Shown here one piece after another: positions 1 through 7,874 of a stretch of 64,000 nt of DNA. The stretch lies in NCBI RefSeq assembly GCF_003946305.1, contig NZ_RHNS01000003.1:124001-188000 (forward strand). The letters are read 5' to 3'. Position 1 is the stretch's first letter. Each line of letters starts with the position of its first letter. The notes beneath the pieces are model-generated. The model saw nothing but the letters and a program-made list of their open reading frames with translations. It was not told where the DNA came from and made no database searches. This stretch comes from Lacticaseibacillus porcinae (GTDB lineage: Bacteria > Bacillota > Bacilli > Lactobacillales > Lactobacillaceae). The position numbers and the translations under genes are program-made.

Positions 1-345
1 AACCCTTTTGATTGGGATATGGTCAAGGTTCTAATCCAAGCAAGGTAGTCGCGTAAGGTACACGCCTACGCCTTGTGGCAACAAAGCCGTCGTGGGGTCG
101 TGGCGCGATGGTATGATTTCCGTGGGCCTAAGGACGGTGGCGTGCCGAAGAAAATTGTCACCCTTTAACTCCGACAACTTAAGTCACATGTTGTTGAGGC
201 ATCGACATTGGTATGTTGCGTTAAGTTGAAAGAAATGACCCAAGGCGGGCTCCAATTCTTTAACAAAGCGTACATCCATTATCCTGATCAACAACATGTG
301 CAAAAACCCGGTCTCCACCCTGCGCCACCGTTTTACCCACAGTGA
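1..345 (+). pseudogene. Decayed coding remnant, family unknown
   Basis: Reading frame 1 stays protein-like from the window edge to a TGA at 343-345 but is broken by TAG at 46-48 and TAA at 166-168. The stretch between the stops reads HAYALWQQSRRGVVARWYDF and continues in the same frame after the second stop. I do not recognise the family. It may be the 3' part of a decayed gene starting before the window. Chance open frame is the alternative, so confidence is low. Confidence 0.3.
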
Positions 346-455
346 ACTTGTGCTGTGGCAGTCAGAGAGCCCACGGGCTTAACAATGGTTGACTTTCGAG
401 CAAACGAGCGCCAGCCTTCACAGACAACTCAAACACTTGATACAAGGGCATTTTA

Positions 456-494
456 GGCACATTTTTAGCATTCTTGCTAAAGATGTGCCTTTTA
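456..494 (+). terminator. Stem-loop terminator after the remnant
   Basis: A 15-bp stem with one mismatch (GGCACATTTTTAGCA at 456-470 and its near complement at 475-489) has a four-base loop and is followed by TTTT. It separates the decayed left edge from the next gene. Confidence 0.6.
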
Positions 495-564
495 TGCGCA
501 GTGGCTAAAAAGGGCTATTTTTTCCTTCTCGTGTTACGCTCAAGAAAAATGGAGGTGAAACAAT

Positions 565-1446
565 TTGAAATTTCACGAATTTGCAAAAATGCCTTTTCCG
601 GACACCGTATTGGCAGAGTTCTTACACATTGGCTTACCAACACTAAAGAAACTGCGTGATGACGTCCCTTTGAGTGCCAACACCTTGAAAAATATTGGGC
701 ATCGTTTGCAACTTAGCGATCCGGAGATCTTGACGCAACTCACAGCATTGGACGCCATTAAACGTGAGCCCCCAACGACACTTGATGTCACGAAACTCAC
801 AGTCCGTCCAAATCACCGCATGATTGATTTCGGCCCAGTCGCAGGCGACTTGTGCTGCAGTTGTCGCCTAGTTAAATCACATCAATTGATCGTGACACCA
901 ATCGTTGCCTCATCGCAACTTGAAAAGCGTGTCAACCACGCGTTATATCAGGATCACTGGCAAAAATACTCACCTTGCCCGTTAGCATCATTAACAGCTG
1001 ACGATTTAGATCACTTGTTACGCTCGATTTTCCACAAACAACAACCACTCACCGTCATGATCGACCGTGAGTACTTTACGCATAATTTCGTTCCCTTTGT
1101 GAGTGCATTGCTCCCTTATTTACAAACTGGTTCGGTTGATCAAACTATGTCCGTTTTTTTCGATCGGGATGCCTTGCCAGGGGATTTTACAAGAGAATAT
1201 CTTTTGAATCAGCGGGTAAATTTACAAAGATTTACGCAAGCTAGACAGTTCCCCTATTTACAAATGCACACGATTCTTCGCGACCAAAGCCTGACGATTC
1301 AAGCCGCACAGTTGGTTGCATTGGCAGTTCAGAAACTACCGCTTGAACGACTCAAGACGGACCATATTCGATTACTTTCAATTAATGAGGCACGCAAATC
1401 GCTTATCGTTAAACAGTATCTGGCATTTGAAAAACGCAGACATTAA
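565..1446 (+). CDS. Hypothetical protein, 293 aa
   Basis: The start is TTG at 565, chosen because GGAGGTG at 551-557 lies seven bases upstream; there is no ATG in a comparable position. The protein has no signal peptide or membrane segment, so it is probably cytoplasmic. Residues 1-60 look helical and could hold a DNA-binding-like fold (around LPTLKKLRDDVPLSANTLKNI), while a CCSC pair occurs near residue 97. I do not recognise a family. It stands alone, between a terminator and a convergent gene. The coding call rests on the ribosome site and the 882-base open frame. Confidence 0.7.
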   Translation: MKFHEFAKMPFPDTVLAEFLHIGLPTLKKLRDDVPLSANTLKNIGHRLQLSDPEILTQLTALDAIKREPPTTLDVTKLTVRPNHRMIDFGPVAGDLCCSCRLVKSHQLIVTPIVASSQLEKRVNHALYQDHWQKYSPCPLASLTADDLDHLLRSIFHKQQPLTVMIDREYFTHNFVPFVSALLPYLQTGSVDQTMSVFFDRDALPGDFTREYLLNQRVNLQRFTQARQFPYLQMHTILRDQSLTIQAAQLVALAVQKLPLERLKTDHIRLLSINEARKSLIVKQYLAFEKRRH

Positions 1447-1470
1447 AAAATCCCGACGAGTCGTCGGGAT
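1445..1470 (-). terminator. Terminator for the peptidase operon
   Basis: ATCCCGACGA and its exact complement (1450-1470, one-base gap, so 8 bp once a loop is allowed) are followed on the minus strand by a T run at 1445-1449. It ends transcription coming from the M20 peptidase gene. Confidence 0.75.
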
Positions 1471-1541
1471 GGGGCAATTCGAACCGGGGGGAACGCTTTG
1501 CCAATGAGTGAGCAGAAATAAGGAAAGTGCATCACTCACCA
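1445..1541 (-). ncRNA. Possible small RNA between convergent genes
   Basis: On the minus strand a TATAAT hexamer (1547-1552) precedes about 95 bases that hold a hairpin (TGAGTGA pairing with TCACTCA, about 1505-1537), a tRNA T-loop-like GGTTCGAAT, and a terminator. The -35 region is poor and the segment also lies just past the stop of the minus-strand peptidase gene, so it may only be its 3' UTR. No complete tRNA cloverleaf can be drawn. Confidence 0.3.
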
Positions 1542-1577
1542 CATTCATTATACAAGTTCAGATGCCCTTTTGCACGA

Positions 1578-2903
1578 TTAAAATGAATTCGCTGCCAACG
1601 CTGGTAACATCGCCTTCAGATAGTCAATAAATTGCAGATAATCAGCAACTGTCACATTTTCGTTGGGACCATGCGCTGCCGAATTGGCGTTGCTGATTCC
1701 AATAGAAATAATTGGGGCATGATTGACGGCATAAAAGTATGGCATTGGGCCAGAACCCGCAGAATTTAACACAACGCTGACACCTTCTGGGTAGTATTTG
1801 CGCGCCGCTGCCAGTGCAGCTTGAACCAGTGGATGATCGGGGTCACTACGAAAAGCGGGTTCGCCTAATAATCCTGAAATCTCAATATCTTCAAAGCCGT
1901 TGGCATCCAATGTTTGGCGCACCAATTTAATGGTATGTTCAACTGTTTGCCCAGGGACAATTCGAAAATCAAGTTTGGCCTCAGCGACATGCGGGAGGAT
2001 CATTTTGCCAGTGCCTGCGCCTTCAAAACCACTGGACAAACCATTGATTGTGAAACTTGGCGTTGCCACTAGGGCAGCGGCCGGATCATTGGTGATTGCT
2101 GGCCGAGTCAAACCAGCATTTTTCGCATAGGCGGCATAATCAAATTCTGAATCAGCAACGATTTGCTGTTGGGTTGCAGTTAAAGGAATAATGTCATCAT
2201 AAAAGCCTGGAATCGTGATGTCACCATCACGATTTTTCAATGTGGCCAAGGCTTGGACCAAATGCCATGCAGGGTTTTCGGTGATAGCGCCAAGGCTTGA
2301 ATGTAAATCATGATCAGCGTTGCGCGCCGTCAACTGAAACGCGACGCCACCTTTGACGCCTAACGAGAACTTCAATTGGCCTTGTTCATCTTTACCGCCT
2401 GATTCCCACAAGCAAAAGTCGGCACTGAGCAAGTCGGCATATTTGTTCAGCAACACTTCCAAATGAGGACTGCCTTGTTCTTCGGCGCCTTCAACTAAAA
2501 ACTTCACATTCACGGGCAACTCACCAGCTTGGCGCAAGTCTTCGATGGCAGCCAGTCGAGCCGCTAACTCCCCTTTGTCATCATTGATACCGCGCGCAAA
2601 CAATTTACCATCGTGTTCTGTCAAAGTGAACGGATCACTGTTCCAAAGATTCAGCGGTTCAGCTGGTTGCACATCGTAATGGTTGTAGAACAACACCGTC
2701 ACATCGCTCGGAAGTTGCGCCGGAATTTCGGCATACACTGCAGGATTCGTCACGTCAGTGGTCAAAATCTGAACGTTTTGCGCGCCAATTGACGCAAAGT
2801 GATCACGTAAAAATTCTGCGGTTGCTTGAATATCATTGTGTTCATGTAAGGATACTGATTGAAAACTGAGATACTGCTTCAAAAATTCAACTTGTGGTAA
2901 CAT
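1578..2903 (-). CDS. M20 family dipeptidase
   Basis: A 441-residue zinc metallopeptidase of the M20/M25/M40 family, expected to cleave dipeptides in the cytoplasm. The metal-site motifs are in order: NHYDVQP (His-x-Asp) near residue 73, GINDDKG with the bridging Asp near 106, EGAEEQGSPH with the Glu-Glu pair near 140, and AAHGPNE with the last His near 413. A dimerisation domain lies between. AAAGGAG precedes the ATG. It follows the peptide-binding protein gene by 15 bases, so both share one T-box-controlled transcript. Capture of a peptide outside and hydrolysis inside is a sensible pairing. Exact substrate unknown. Confidence 0.88.
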   Translation of the reverse strand: MLPQVEFLKQYLSFQSVSLHEHNDIQATAEFLRDHFASIGAQNVQILTTDVTNPAVYAEIPAQLPSDVTVLFYNHYDVQPAEPLNLWNSDPFTLTEHDGKLFARGINDDKGELAARLAAIEDLRQAGELPVNVKFLVEGAEEQGSPHLEVLLNKYADLLSADFCLWESGGKDEQGQLKFSLGVKGGVAFQLTARNADHDLHSSLGAITENPAWHLVQALATLKNRDGDITIPGFYDDIIPLTATQQQIVADSEFDYAAYAKNAGLTRPAITNDPAAALVATPSFTINGLSSGFEGAGTGKMILPHVAEAKLDFRIVPGQTVEHTIKLVRQTLDANGFEDIEISGLLGEPAFRSDPDHPLVQAALAAARKYYPEGVSVVLNSAGSGPMPYFYAVNHAPIISIGISNANSAAHGPNENVTVADYLQFIDYLKAMLPALAANSF

Positions 2904-2918
2904 GTCAGACTCCTTTGG

Positions 2919-4538
2919 TTAGTTCTTGTAATAAGCATTCTTGTAATAGGTATCAGCAAACAAGGTGTAATGGATGCCGCCGACTTTGCGATTGATCAAG
3001 CGATCATTCGCACTTTGGAAAACGGGAATGTAGCCGGCAACATTGACAACCCGAGCATTGGCAGCTTGTTCTTGAGTCAAACGTTGCGCCGCTGTTTGGT
3101 TGGTGGTGGTATCCACGGTCTTCATTAATGCTGTATATTTCGCATCTTTGAACTTAGAGAAATTTGAAATATTGGTTTCAGTAGCGGTATCCAAGTAGTC
3201 AGAGGCATCTTGGATATTGGAGTTCCAGCTCATCAATACGGCATCGAAATCACCATCGAGTGAACGTTGGATCCGAGTTTGCTTAGGCACGCTGGTCACG
3301 GTGACAGTAAGCTGTGGCAATACTTTTGCTAATTGGCCTTGGACATATTCACCGACTTGTTTGTCGACTTCGTTATCCGCAGTTAACAAGGTGAAGTCGA
3401 TTTTAGACTTACCAATTTCTTTCAAGGCTTTTTTGAGGTAAACCTTGGCTTTGGCTGGGTCATAAGTGATGGCTTGGGTGGTTTCAGCAGTGAAGTCTTT
3501 GCCAGTCGCAGGATCTGTGACTAACCCTTTAGGGGCAAAGGCTTTGGCAGGTTGAGAACCATCTTGAAGCACTTTTTTGGTGAGTTGTTGGCGATTCAAC
3601 GCATAAGAGACAGCACGGCGCAGATCAACATTGTTAAGGTCTTTGCGTTTGGTGTTGAATTGCAAATAGTTCATATTTGCGGCTGGCGTCTTTTCCAGGG
3701 CTTTGTTGTGCAAATTCTTAACAATCATCGCACCAGAGATCGGTGCATCATCGAGTTTACCTGATGCAAACAAGTTATTAGCTGTTGCTGCATCTTTTAC
3801 CACGCGGACATGGACATCATCAATTTTGACATGTTTGGCGTCAAAGTAATGCGGATCTTTGACATAATCCCATTCGTCCCCAGTACCGTCGTAGTTCTTC
3901 AAACGATAGGCGCCGTTTGATACCGTGGTTTTGGCGGTAGTACCAAATTTGTCGCCGTACTTTTCAACCGCACGCTTAGACGTTGGATAGTATTCTGTCA
4001 GTTGAGAATCGTAGTAAGGTACGGGTTGTGATAATTCGATCTTTAACGTGTATTTATCCGGTGCTGAGATACCTAGTTTGGTGCTGTCCATCTTGCCATC
4101 CAAAATGGCTTGATAGTTTTTGATATTTTCAAATTTATACGCAAATTCAGTTTTCGTTTTCGGATCAACAATCCGTTGAATCGAATACACAAAATCCTGA
4201 GCCGTGACATGATCACCGTTAGAGAAATAGTTATCATGACGTAGCGGAATCGTGTAAGTTAACCCACCGTTAGTTGGCTTAACCACTTTAGTTGCCATCG
4301 CGGGAATGATTTTCCCAGATGCGGACCGCGTGTAAATGGCCGTCATGATCTGAGACATCATGTTGCCAGACACATTATCAACTGAGTGTGCCGGATCAAG
4401 TGAGCTTGGTTCTGTCGAAACGGCAACGTTTAAGACGCGACTTTTGGAAGCCGCTTGTGGCTTTTGAACATAATGGTGAATGGCGAGCCCGCCGCCGATT
4501 ACTGCTACGATTCCGATCGCTAATACTGACTTTTTCAT
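2919..4538 (-). CDS. Oligopeptide-binding protein (OppA-like, SBP family 5)
   Basis: About 539 residues of an extracellular solute-binding protein family 5 member: EPSSLDPAHS near the mature start, and DFVYSIQRIVDPKT and NGAYRLKNYD further on are typical of OppA/DppA. An upstream in-frame extension overlaps the T-box terminator, so I take the ATG at 4538, which has AAAGGGG in front. The N terminus is a hydrophobic helix (residues 4-20) without a lipobox cysteine, unlike most Gram-positive binding proteins; it may remain as an uncleaved anchor or be cut after AQ/AA-like residues near 32. No permease or ATPase genes adjoin, so it must serve a transporter encoded elsewhere. Cotranscribed with the M20 dipeptidase. 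Confidence 0.88.
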   Translation of the reverse strand: MKKSVLAIGIVAVIGGGLAIHHYVQKPQAASKSRVLNVAVSTEPSSLDPAHSVDNVSGNMMSQIMTAIYTRSASGKIIPAMATKVVKPTNGGLTYTIPLRHDNYFSNGDHVTAQDFVYSIQRIVDPKTKTEFAYKFENIKNYQAILDGKMDSTKLGISAPDKYTLKIELSQPVPYYDSQLTEYYPTSKRAVEKYGDKFGTTAKTTVSNGAYRLKNYDGTGDEWDYVKDPHYFDAKHVKIDDVHVRVVKDAATANNLFASGKLDDAPISGAMIVKNLHNKALEKTPAANMNYLQFNTKRKDLNNVDLRRAVSYALNRQQLTKKVLQDGSQPAKAFAPKGLVTDPATGKDFTAETTQAITYDPAKAKVYLKKALKEIGKSKIDFTLLTADNEVDKQVGEYVQGQLAKVLPQLTVTVTSVPKQTRIQRSLDGDFDAVLMSWNSNIQDASDYLDTATETNISNFSKFKDAKYTALMKTVDTTTNQTAAQRLTQEQAANARVVNVAGYIPVFQSANDRLINRKVGGIHYTLFADTYYKNAYYKN

Positions 4539-4563
4539 ATGGTGATACCCCTTTTTCGTGATA

Positions 4564-4897
4564 CGAAAAAACCGCCCATAACAAACAATGTTGTTAAGGA
4601 CGGTTTCCCGCGGTGCCACCTTAATTCGACCTCAAAGAAAAAACATGCCTAGCAGAATAAACTCCTGCTAGGCGCTTTGCTTTTTCAGTGAAATCACTCT
4701 TAGCCAAGCGCCAACACGCTTGCGACAACTGACGTATGCCAACACGTTTCCCCGTACTCAAATTTCGGAGGAACCCTCGGTGGTCCATTTAACTGCCTGC
4801 GTTCGACGACACTCCCAGCACCGGTCGCTCTCTGTGCGCGCACAACAATCTTGATCTCCACCTCATCGGTTTGTATGAACGGTTATTCGATTGACTA
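4564..4897 (-). promoter_or_regulatory. T-box riboswitch leader
   Basis: The hallmark T-box sequence AAGGTGGCACCGCGGG lies at 4607-4622 (minus strand). It is preceded by a 9-bp stem III (GCCTAGCAG/CTGCTAGGC, about 4647-4673) and by a stem I region with AGAGAGC and GGTGCTGGGAG segments. It is followed by a terminator stem at 4570-4605 with a T run. Uncharged tRNA binding should prevent termination and turn on the peptide-binding protein and dipeptidase. The specifier is ambiguous: GGTGG (about 4856) pairing with CCACC (about 4780) leaves AAATGGA in the loop, favouring ATG (Met); ACC (Thr) is the alternative. Confidence 0.92.
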
Positions 4898-4928
4898 TTA
4901 TGCTATAACGAAAATTTGCTGACGTCAA
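4897..4928 (-). promoter_or_regulatory. Promoter of the T-box operon
   Basis: TTGACG at 4923-4928 overlaps the stop codon of the VOC gene. The AT-rich TATAGCATAAT follows, giving TAGCAT at 17 bp or CATAAT at 20 bp. Confidence 0.5.
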
Positions 4929-5275
4929 CCCTCACCGATCGCAAAATAATGGCCATCAGGATCTGGAAAGCCAAAAGCTCGCGTTCCAGCGTCGTCAACG
5001 ATTGGCGTGGCGCCTTTGATGCGAGCATGCGCGGCCTCAAGATCTGAGACAAAAAACATTAACGACGGTTGATTATCCGCGACTTCTGGAGAGAATTCCT
5101 GCACAAAGGCATTGCTGAATAATGCTAGCTCAGTAGTATCGTCAACGGACAATACATTTGCAAAATTATTCTTAGGAAGTTGAATCGTGTTCACTAACGT
5201 CGCATTCAACGTTTGTTCCCAAAATTTGGTTAACTTTTCAACATCCGACACATATAACATGATCCGAGTTTTCAT
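4925..5275 (-). CDS. VOC family (glyoxalase-like) protein
   Basis: A 116-residue single-domain vicinal oxygen chelate protein. The beta-alpha-beta-beta-beta pattern starts with MKTRIMLYVSDVEKLTKFWE and ends with the family-typical FPDPDGHYFAIGEG. Such proteins are metal-dependent isomerases, dioxygenases or antibiotic-binding proteins; the specific role cannot be read from sequence. Its ATG overlaps the stop of the upstream transporter gene by four bases, so the two are translationally coupled and may act on the same compound. Confidence 0.82.
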   Translation of the reverse strand: MKTRIMLYVSDVEKLTKFWEQTLNATLVNTIQLPKNNFANVLSVDDTTELALFSNAFVQEFSPEVADNQPSLMFFVSDLEAAHARIKGATPIVDDAGTRAFGFPDPDGHYFAIGEG

Positions 5276-6198
5276 TTACGCCCTCCTAAAACATGCTTTT
5301 GTGGAATCGCCTGCAACACTGTCGTCAACAAAATCAATACCCCACCGATCACTTCCGGCAGCGATAAATGCGTGCCTAACACCCCAACTGCCACCACCGT
5401 TGCAGTCAGCGGTTCAAAAGCGCTGAGCATACCAGTAGCGCTAGGATCGATATACGCTAACGACTTTAAATATAACAAATACGCAATCGCGGTACCACCC
5501 ACGATGATAAAAATAATGCCAAACCAATTGTTCAACGTTAAGTGCGCCGGTGTCGCCAAAACTACCCGCGGTAAAAAGACTAACGAACCAATGATCATCG
5601 CCCAACCGACAACCAACCGTTCGTCAAATTGTTTCAATAACGGCCGTGGTAATAAGGTATAACTGGCTTGACTAACGCCTGCCAACACTCCCCAAATCAC
5701 AGCAGGAAATGACAAAGCCAGGCTGGTAAGTCGACCTTGTGTCACCAATAAAAAGGTCCCTAATAAGGCTAAGGCAATCGAAAACATGTCCACTCGTCGT
5801 GGCAACTGACGATTTGCGGCGGCCAAATAAACGATAATAAATAACGGTCCGAGAAATTGAAGAACTGTCGCAGTTGCGGCATTACCATAACTGATGGCCA
5901 TAAAATAAGTCGCTTGTGATGGCATCATCCCCAACAAGCCAAATATGACTAGCCGCCAGCCACGACCAGCTTTAAAAATTGACCATAGCGATTGATGCGT
6001 GTCAAAAGCAAACCATCCTAACAGCAAAACTCCGGCAGACAATAAGCGCACCCCGACCAACCAAGTGGGCGAAACATGCGCGGAAGCAAATAAATACTGG
6101 GCGACGGATCCAGAAATCCCCCAAAGCATTGTCCCAAAGATGGCATAACAAATACCGCGAGGCTTTTGTGATCGCGTCACAGACTCTGAAAGTTGCAT
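5272..6198 (-). CDS. EamA/DMT family transporter
   Basis: A 308-residue membrane protein with about ten hydrophobic helices arranged as two repeats of five, the layout of the drug/metabolite transporter (EamA, RhaT-like) superfamily. Family-like pieces include ICYAIFGTMLWGISGSVAQY at the start and GTAIAYLLYLKSLAYIDPS in the second half. Substrates in this family range from amino acids and sugars to drugs. It is divergent from the MerR regulator gene, which may control it, and it is coupled to the VOC gene by a four-base overlap. Confidence 0.85.
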   Translation of the reverse strand: MQLSESVTRSQKPRGICYAIFGTMLWGISGSVAQYLFASAHVSPTWLVGVRLLSAGVLLLGWFAFDTHQSLWSIFKAGRGWRLVIFGLLGMMPSQATYFMAISYGNAATATVLQFLGPLFIIVYLAAANRQLPRRVDMFSIALALLGTFLLVTQGRLTSLALSFPAVIWGVLAGVSQASYTLLPRPLLKQFDERLVVGWAMIIGSLVFLPRVVLATPAHLTLNNWFGIIFIIVGGTAIAYLLYLKSLAYIDPSATGMLSAFEPLTATVVAVGVLGTHLSLPEVIGGVLILLTTVLQAIPQKHVLGGRK

Positions 6199-6238
6199 AA
6201 CGATTATCTCTTTCTATCTTTTATCACAATAGTTATTC

Positions 6239-6267
6239 ATTATAAGCGCCGTTTTCCCCAAACTCAA
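6239..6267 (-). promoter_or_regulatory. Promoter of the EamA/VOC operon
   Basis: Minus strand TTGAGT (6262-6267), 17 bp, then a perfect TATAAT (6239-6244). It sits only nine bases from the -35 box of the divergent MerR promoter, so one regulator could affect both. Confidence 0.75.
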
Positions 6268-6275
6268 TTTAATTG

Positions 6276-6306
6276 TTGCCTTAAAGTCTACTCCAAGGTT
6301 TATCAT
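6276..6306 (+). promoter_or_regulatory. MerR-type promoter with 19-bp spacer and operator
   Basis: TTGCCT (6276-6281) and TATCAT (6301-6306) are separated by 19 bp rather than 17, the hallmark of promoters that MerR proteins activate by DNA distortion. The spacer carries the dyad CCTTAAAGTCTACTCCAAGG (6279-6298), which matches its own reverse complement at 7 of 10 half-site positions. The gene downstream encodes a MerR protein, so autoregulation is expected. Confidence 0.85.
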
Positions 6307-6324
6307 GATCATGAGGTGATTTTG

Positions 6325-6705
6325 ATGAATATTAAAGAAGTTTCCACCAAACTCGACATTCCTGCAGATACCTTACGTTATTGGGAGCGCGTCGGTGTGA
6401 TCCCGCCGGTAACTCGCGCGACATCTGGGTATCGTGATTACCAACCTGAAGACTTAAACGCCTGCAACTTTGCCAAGTGTATGCGCGAAGCTGGGGTTTC
6501 AATTGAAACCTTGATCGAGTACATCGATTTATTGCAGCAGGGTGACGACACCACTGAAACTCGAAAAGCCTTGTTACAAGAACAGTTAAAAACGATCGCT
6601 GCCAAACGTGATGCAGTGCAAGCTACTTATGATAAACTCCAACAAAAAATTGCTCACTATGGCACTCACACTGTGACCCCTTTTGCATACAAGGAGGAGA
6701 AGTAA
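6325..6705 (+). CDS. MerR family transcriptional regulator
   Basis: A 126-residue regulator. The N-terminal winged helix reads MNIKEVSTKLDIPADTLRYW and continues with ERVGVIPPV, the classic MerR signature; residues 70-115 form the long dimerisation coiled coil. There is no C-terminal cysteine cluster or effector domain, so this is a short MerR of the kind found next to aminotransferases and reductases. The ATG at 6325 has GAGGTGA upstream; a longer open frame would run over the promoter. Its stop overlaps the next start by one base (TAATG). It likely controls its own operon and perhaps the divergent EamA gene. Confidence 0.9.
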   Translation: MNIKEVSTKLDIPADTLRYWERVGVIPPVTRATSGYRDYQPEDLNACNFAKCMREAGVSIETLIEYIDLLQQGDDTTETRKALLQEQLKTIAAKRDAVQATYDKLQQKIAHYGTHTVTPFAYKEEK

Positions 6706-7874
6706 TGTTTGATTTTACGACTGTGCCCAACCGTCGAGGTGGCGATTCGATCAAATGGTCTGGTCCTGCTGATCAATTACCGATGTGGATCGCAGACATG
6801 GATTTTCAAACTGCTCCCGCAGTTATCGAAGCCTTACAACAAAAAGTCGCCACTGGTATTTTCGGCTACGAAGAACCTCCTCGCGAATATTTCCAAGCCG
6901 TCAGCGACTGGTATGAAACGCGTCACCACGTTGCTATTCCTTTGGACTGGCAATTATTTGCAACTGGCGTGATCCCAGCGTTGAGTGCCTCTATTCGTCG
7001 TGTGACCAATGCCGGTGACAATGTTGTGGTGCAGACGCCGGTATACAACATGTTCTTCAATTCTATCGAAAATGCTGGCCGCCATGTCTTGCCCGCTGAG
7101 CTCGCCTATGATCACGCCACGCAGACTTACCACATCGATTGGGCTGTGTTGGAAACTGCGTTAGCAAAACCTTTGACCACTGCCATGGTGCTATGCAATC
7201 CGCACAACCCGATCGGTCAAATTTGGACGTTAGAAGAACTTACACACATCGCAGAACTGTGCAATCAATACGGGGTAACGTTAATTGCTGATGAAATTCA
7301 TGGGGATTTAACCTTGGATCATCATGAATACACCCCGACGTTTACGTTGCCTGCTGACTTACGCCAACACCTCATCACCTTAGTTTCCCCAAGCAAAGCC
7401 TTCAACCTCGCGGCGATCCACGCAGCCACTGTGATAGTCTCAAATTCAACGTTACGCGCAAATATCGCCCGAGGCCTTGGTGTTTATGAAGTCAATGAGC
7501 CCAACTTAACAGCAATTCCCGCTAGCATCGCAGCATACACCAAAGGCGCTGAGTGGTTTGATGCCTTGCGCCAACAACTCAATGCGAATCTGGAAACTGT
7601 TCAACAATTTGATTTAGGCGATGCTATCGTGACGCCTGCCACTGCCACTTATCTATTATGGATAGACATTTCTGCCTACACCCATGACAGTACCAAACTC
7701 GCTACTTTTCTGGAAACTCACATCGGTTTGAAACTCAACGCAGGTTCAGATTATCGCGGGAATGGTCATGATTTTCTCAGATTGAATATCGCTTGTCCCC
7801 CAACTTTATTGCAGGAAGGTTTAAATCGCCTGCAACAAGGCCTCAATTTATACCGAAAGGAATTTAATGACTAA
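6705..7874 (+). CDS. MalY/PatB-type C-S lyase (aminotransferase class I/II)
   Basis: A 389-residue PLP enzyme of the MalY/PatB subgroup: FDFTTVPNRRGGDSIKW at the start, MWIADMDF, CNPHNPIGQIWT, ADEIHGDL, and the PLP lysine in SPSKAFNLA near residue 230. These enzymes split cystathionine or cysteine conjugates, releasing a thiol, pyruvate and ammonia, in the cytoplasm. The gene overlaps the MerR stop by one base and the DUF3737 gene by eight, so the three form a tight operon. True aminotransferase activity is possible but the ADMDF motif favours a lyase. Confidence 0.88.
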   Translation: MFDFTTVPNRRGGDSIKWSGPADQLPMWIADMDFQTAPAVIEALQQKVATGIFGYEEPPREYFQAVSDWYETRHHVAIPLDWQLFATGVIPALSASIRRVTNAGDNVVVQTPVYNMFFNSIENAGRHVLPAELAYDHATQTYHIDWAVLETALAKPLTTAMVLCNPHNPIGQIWTLEELTHIAELCNQYGVTLIADEIHGDLTLDHHEYTPTFTLPADLRQHLITLVSPSKAFNLAAIHAATVIVSNSTLRANIARGLGVYEVNEPNLTAIPASIAAYTKGAEWFDALRQQLNANLETVQQFDLGDAIVTPATATYLLWIDISAYTHDSTKLATFLETHIGLKLNAGSDYRGNGHDFLRLNIACPPTLLQEGLNRLQQGLNLYRKEFND

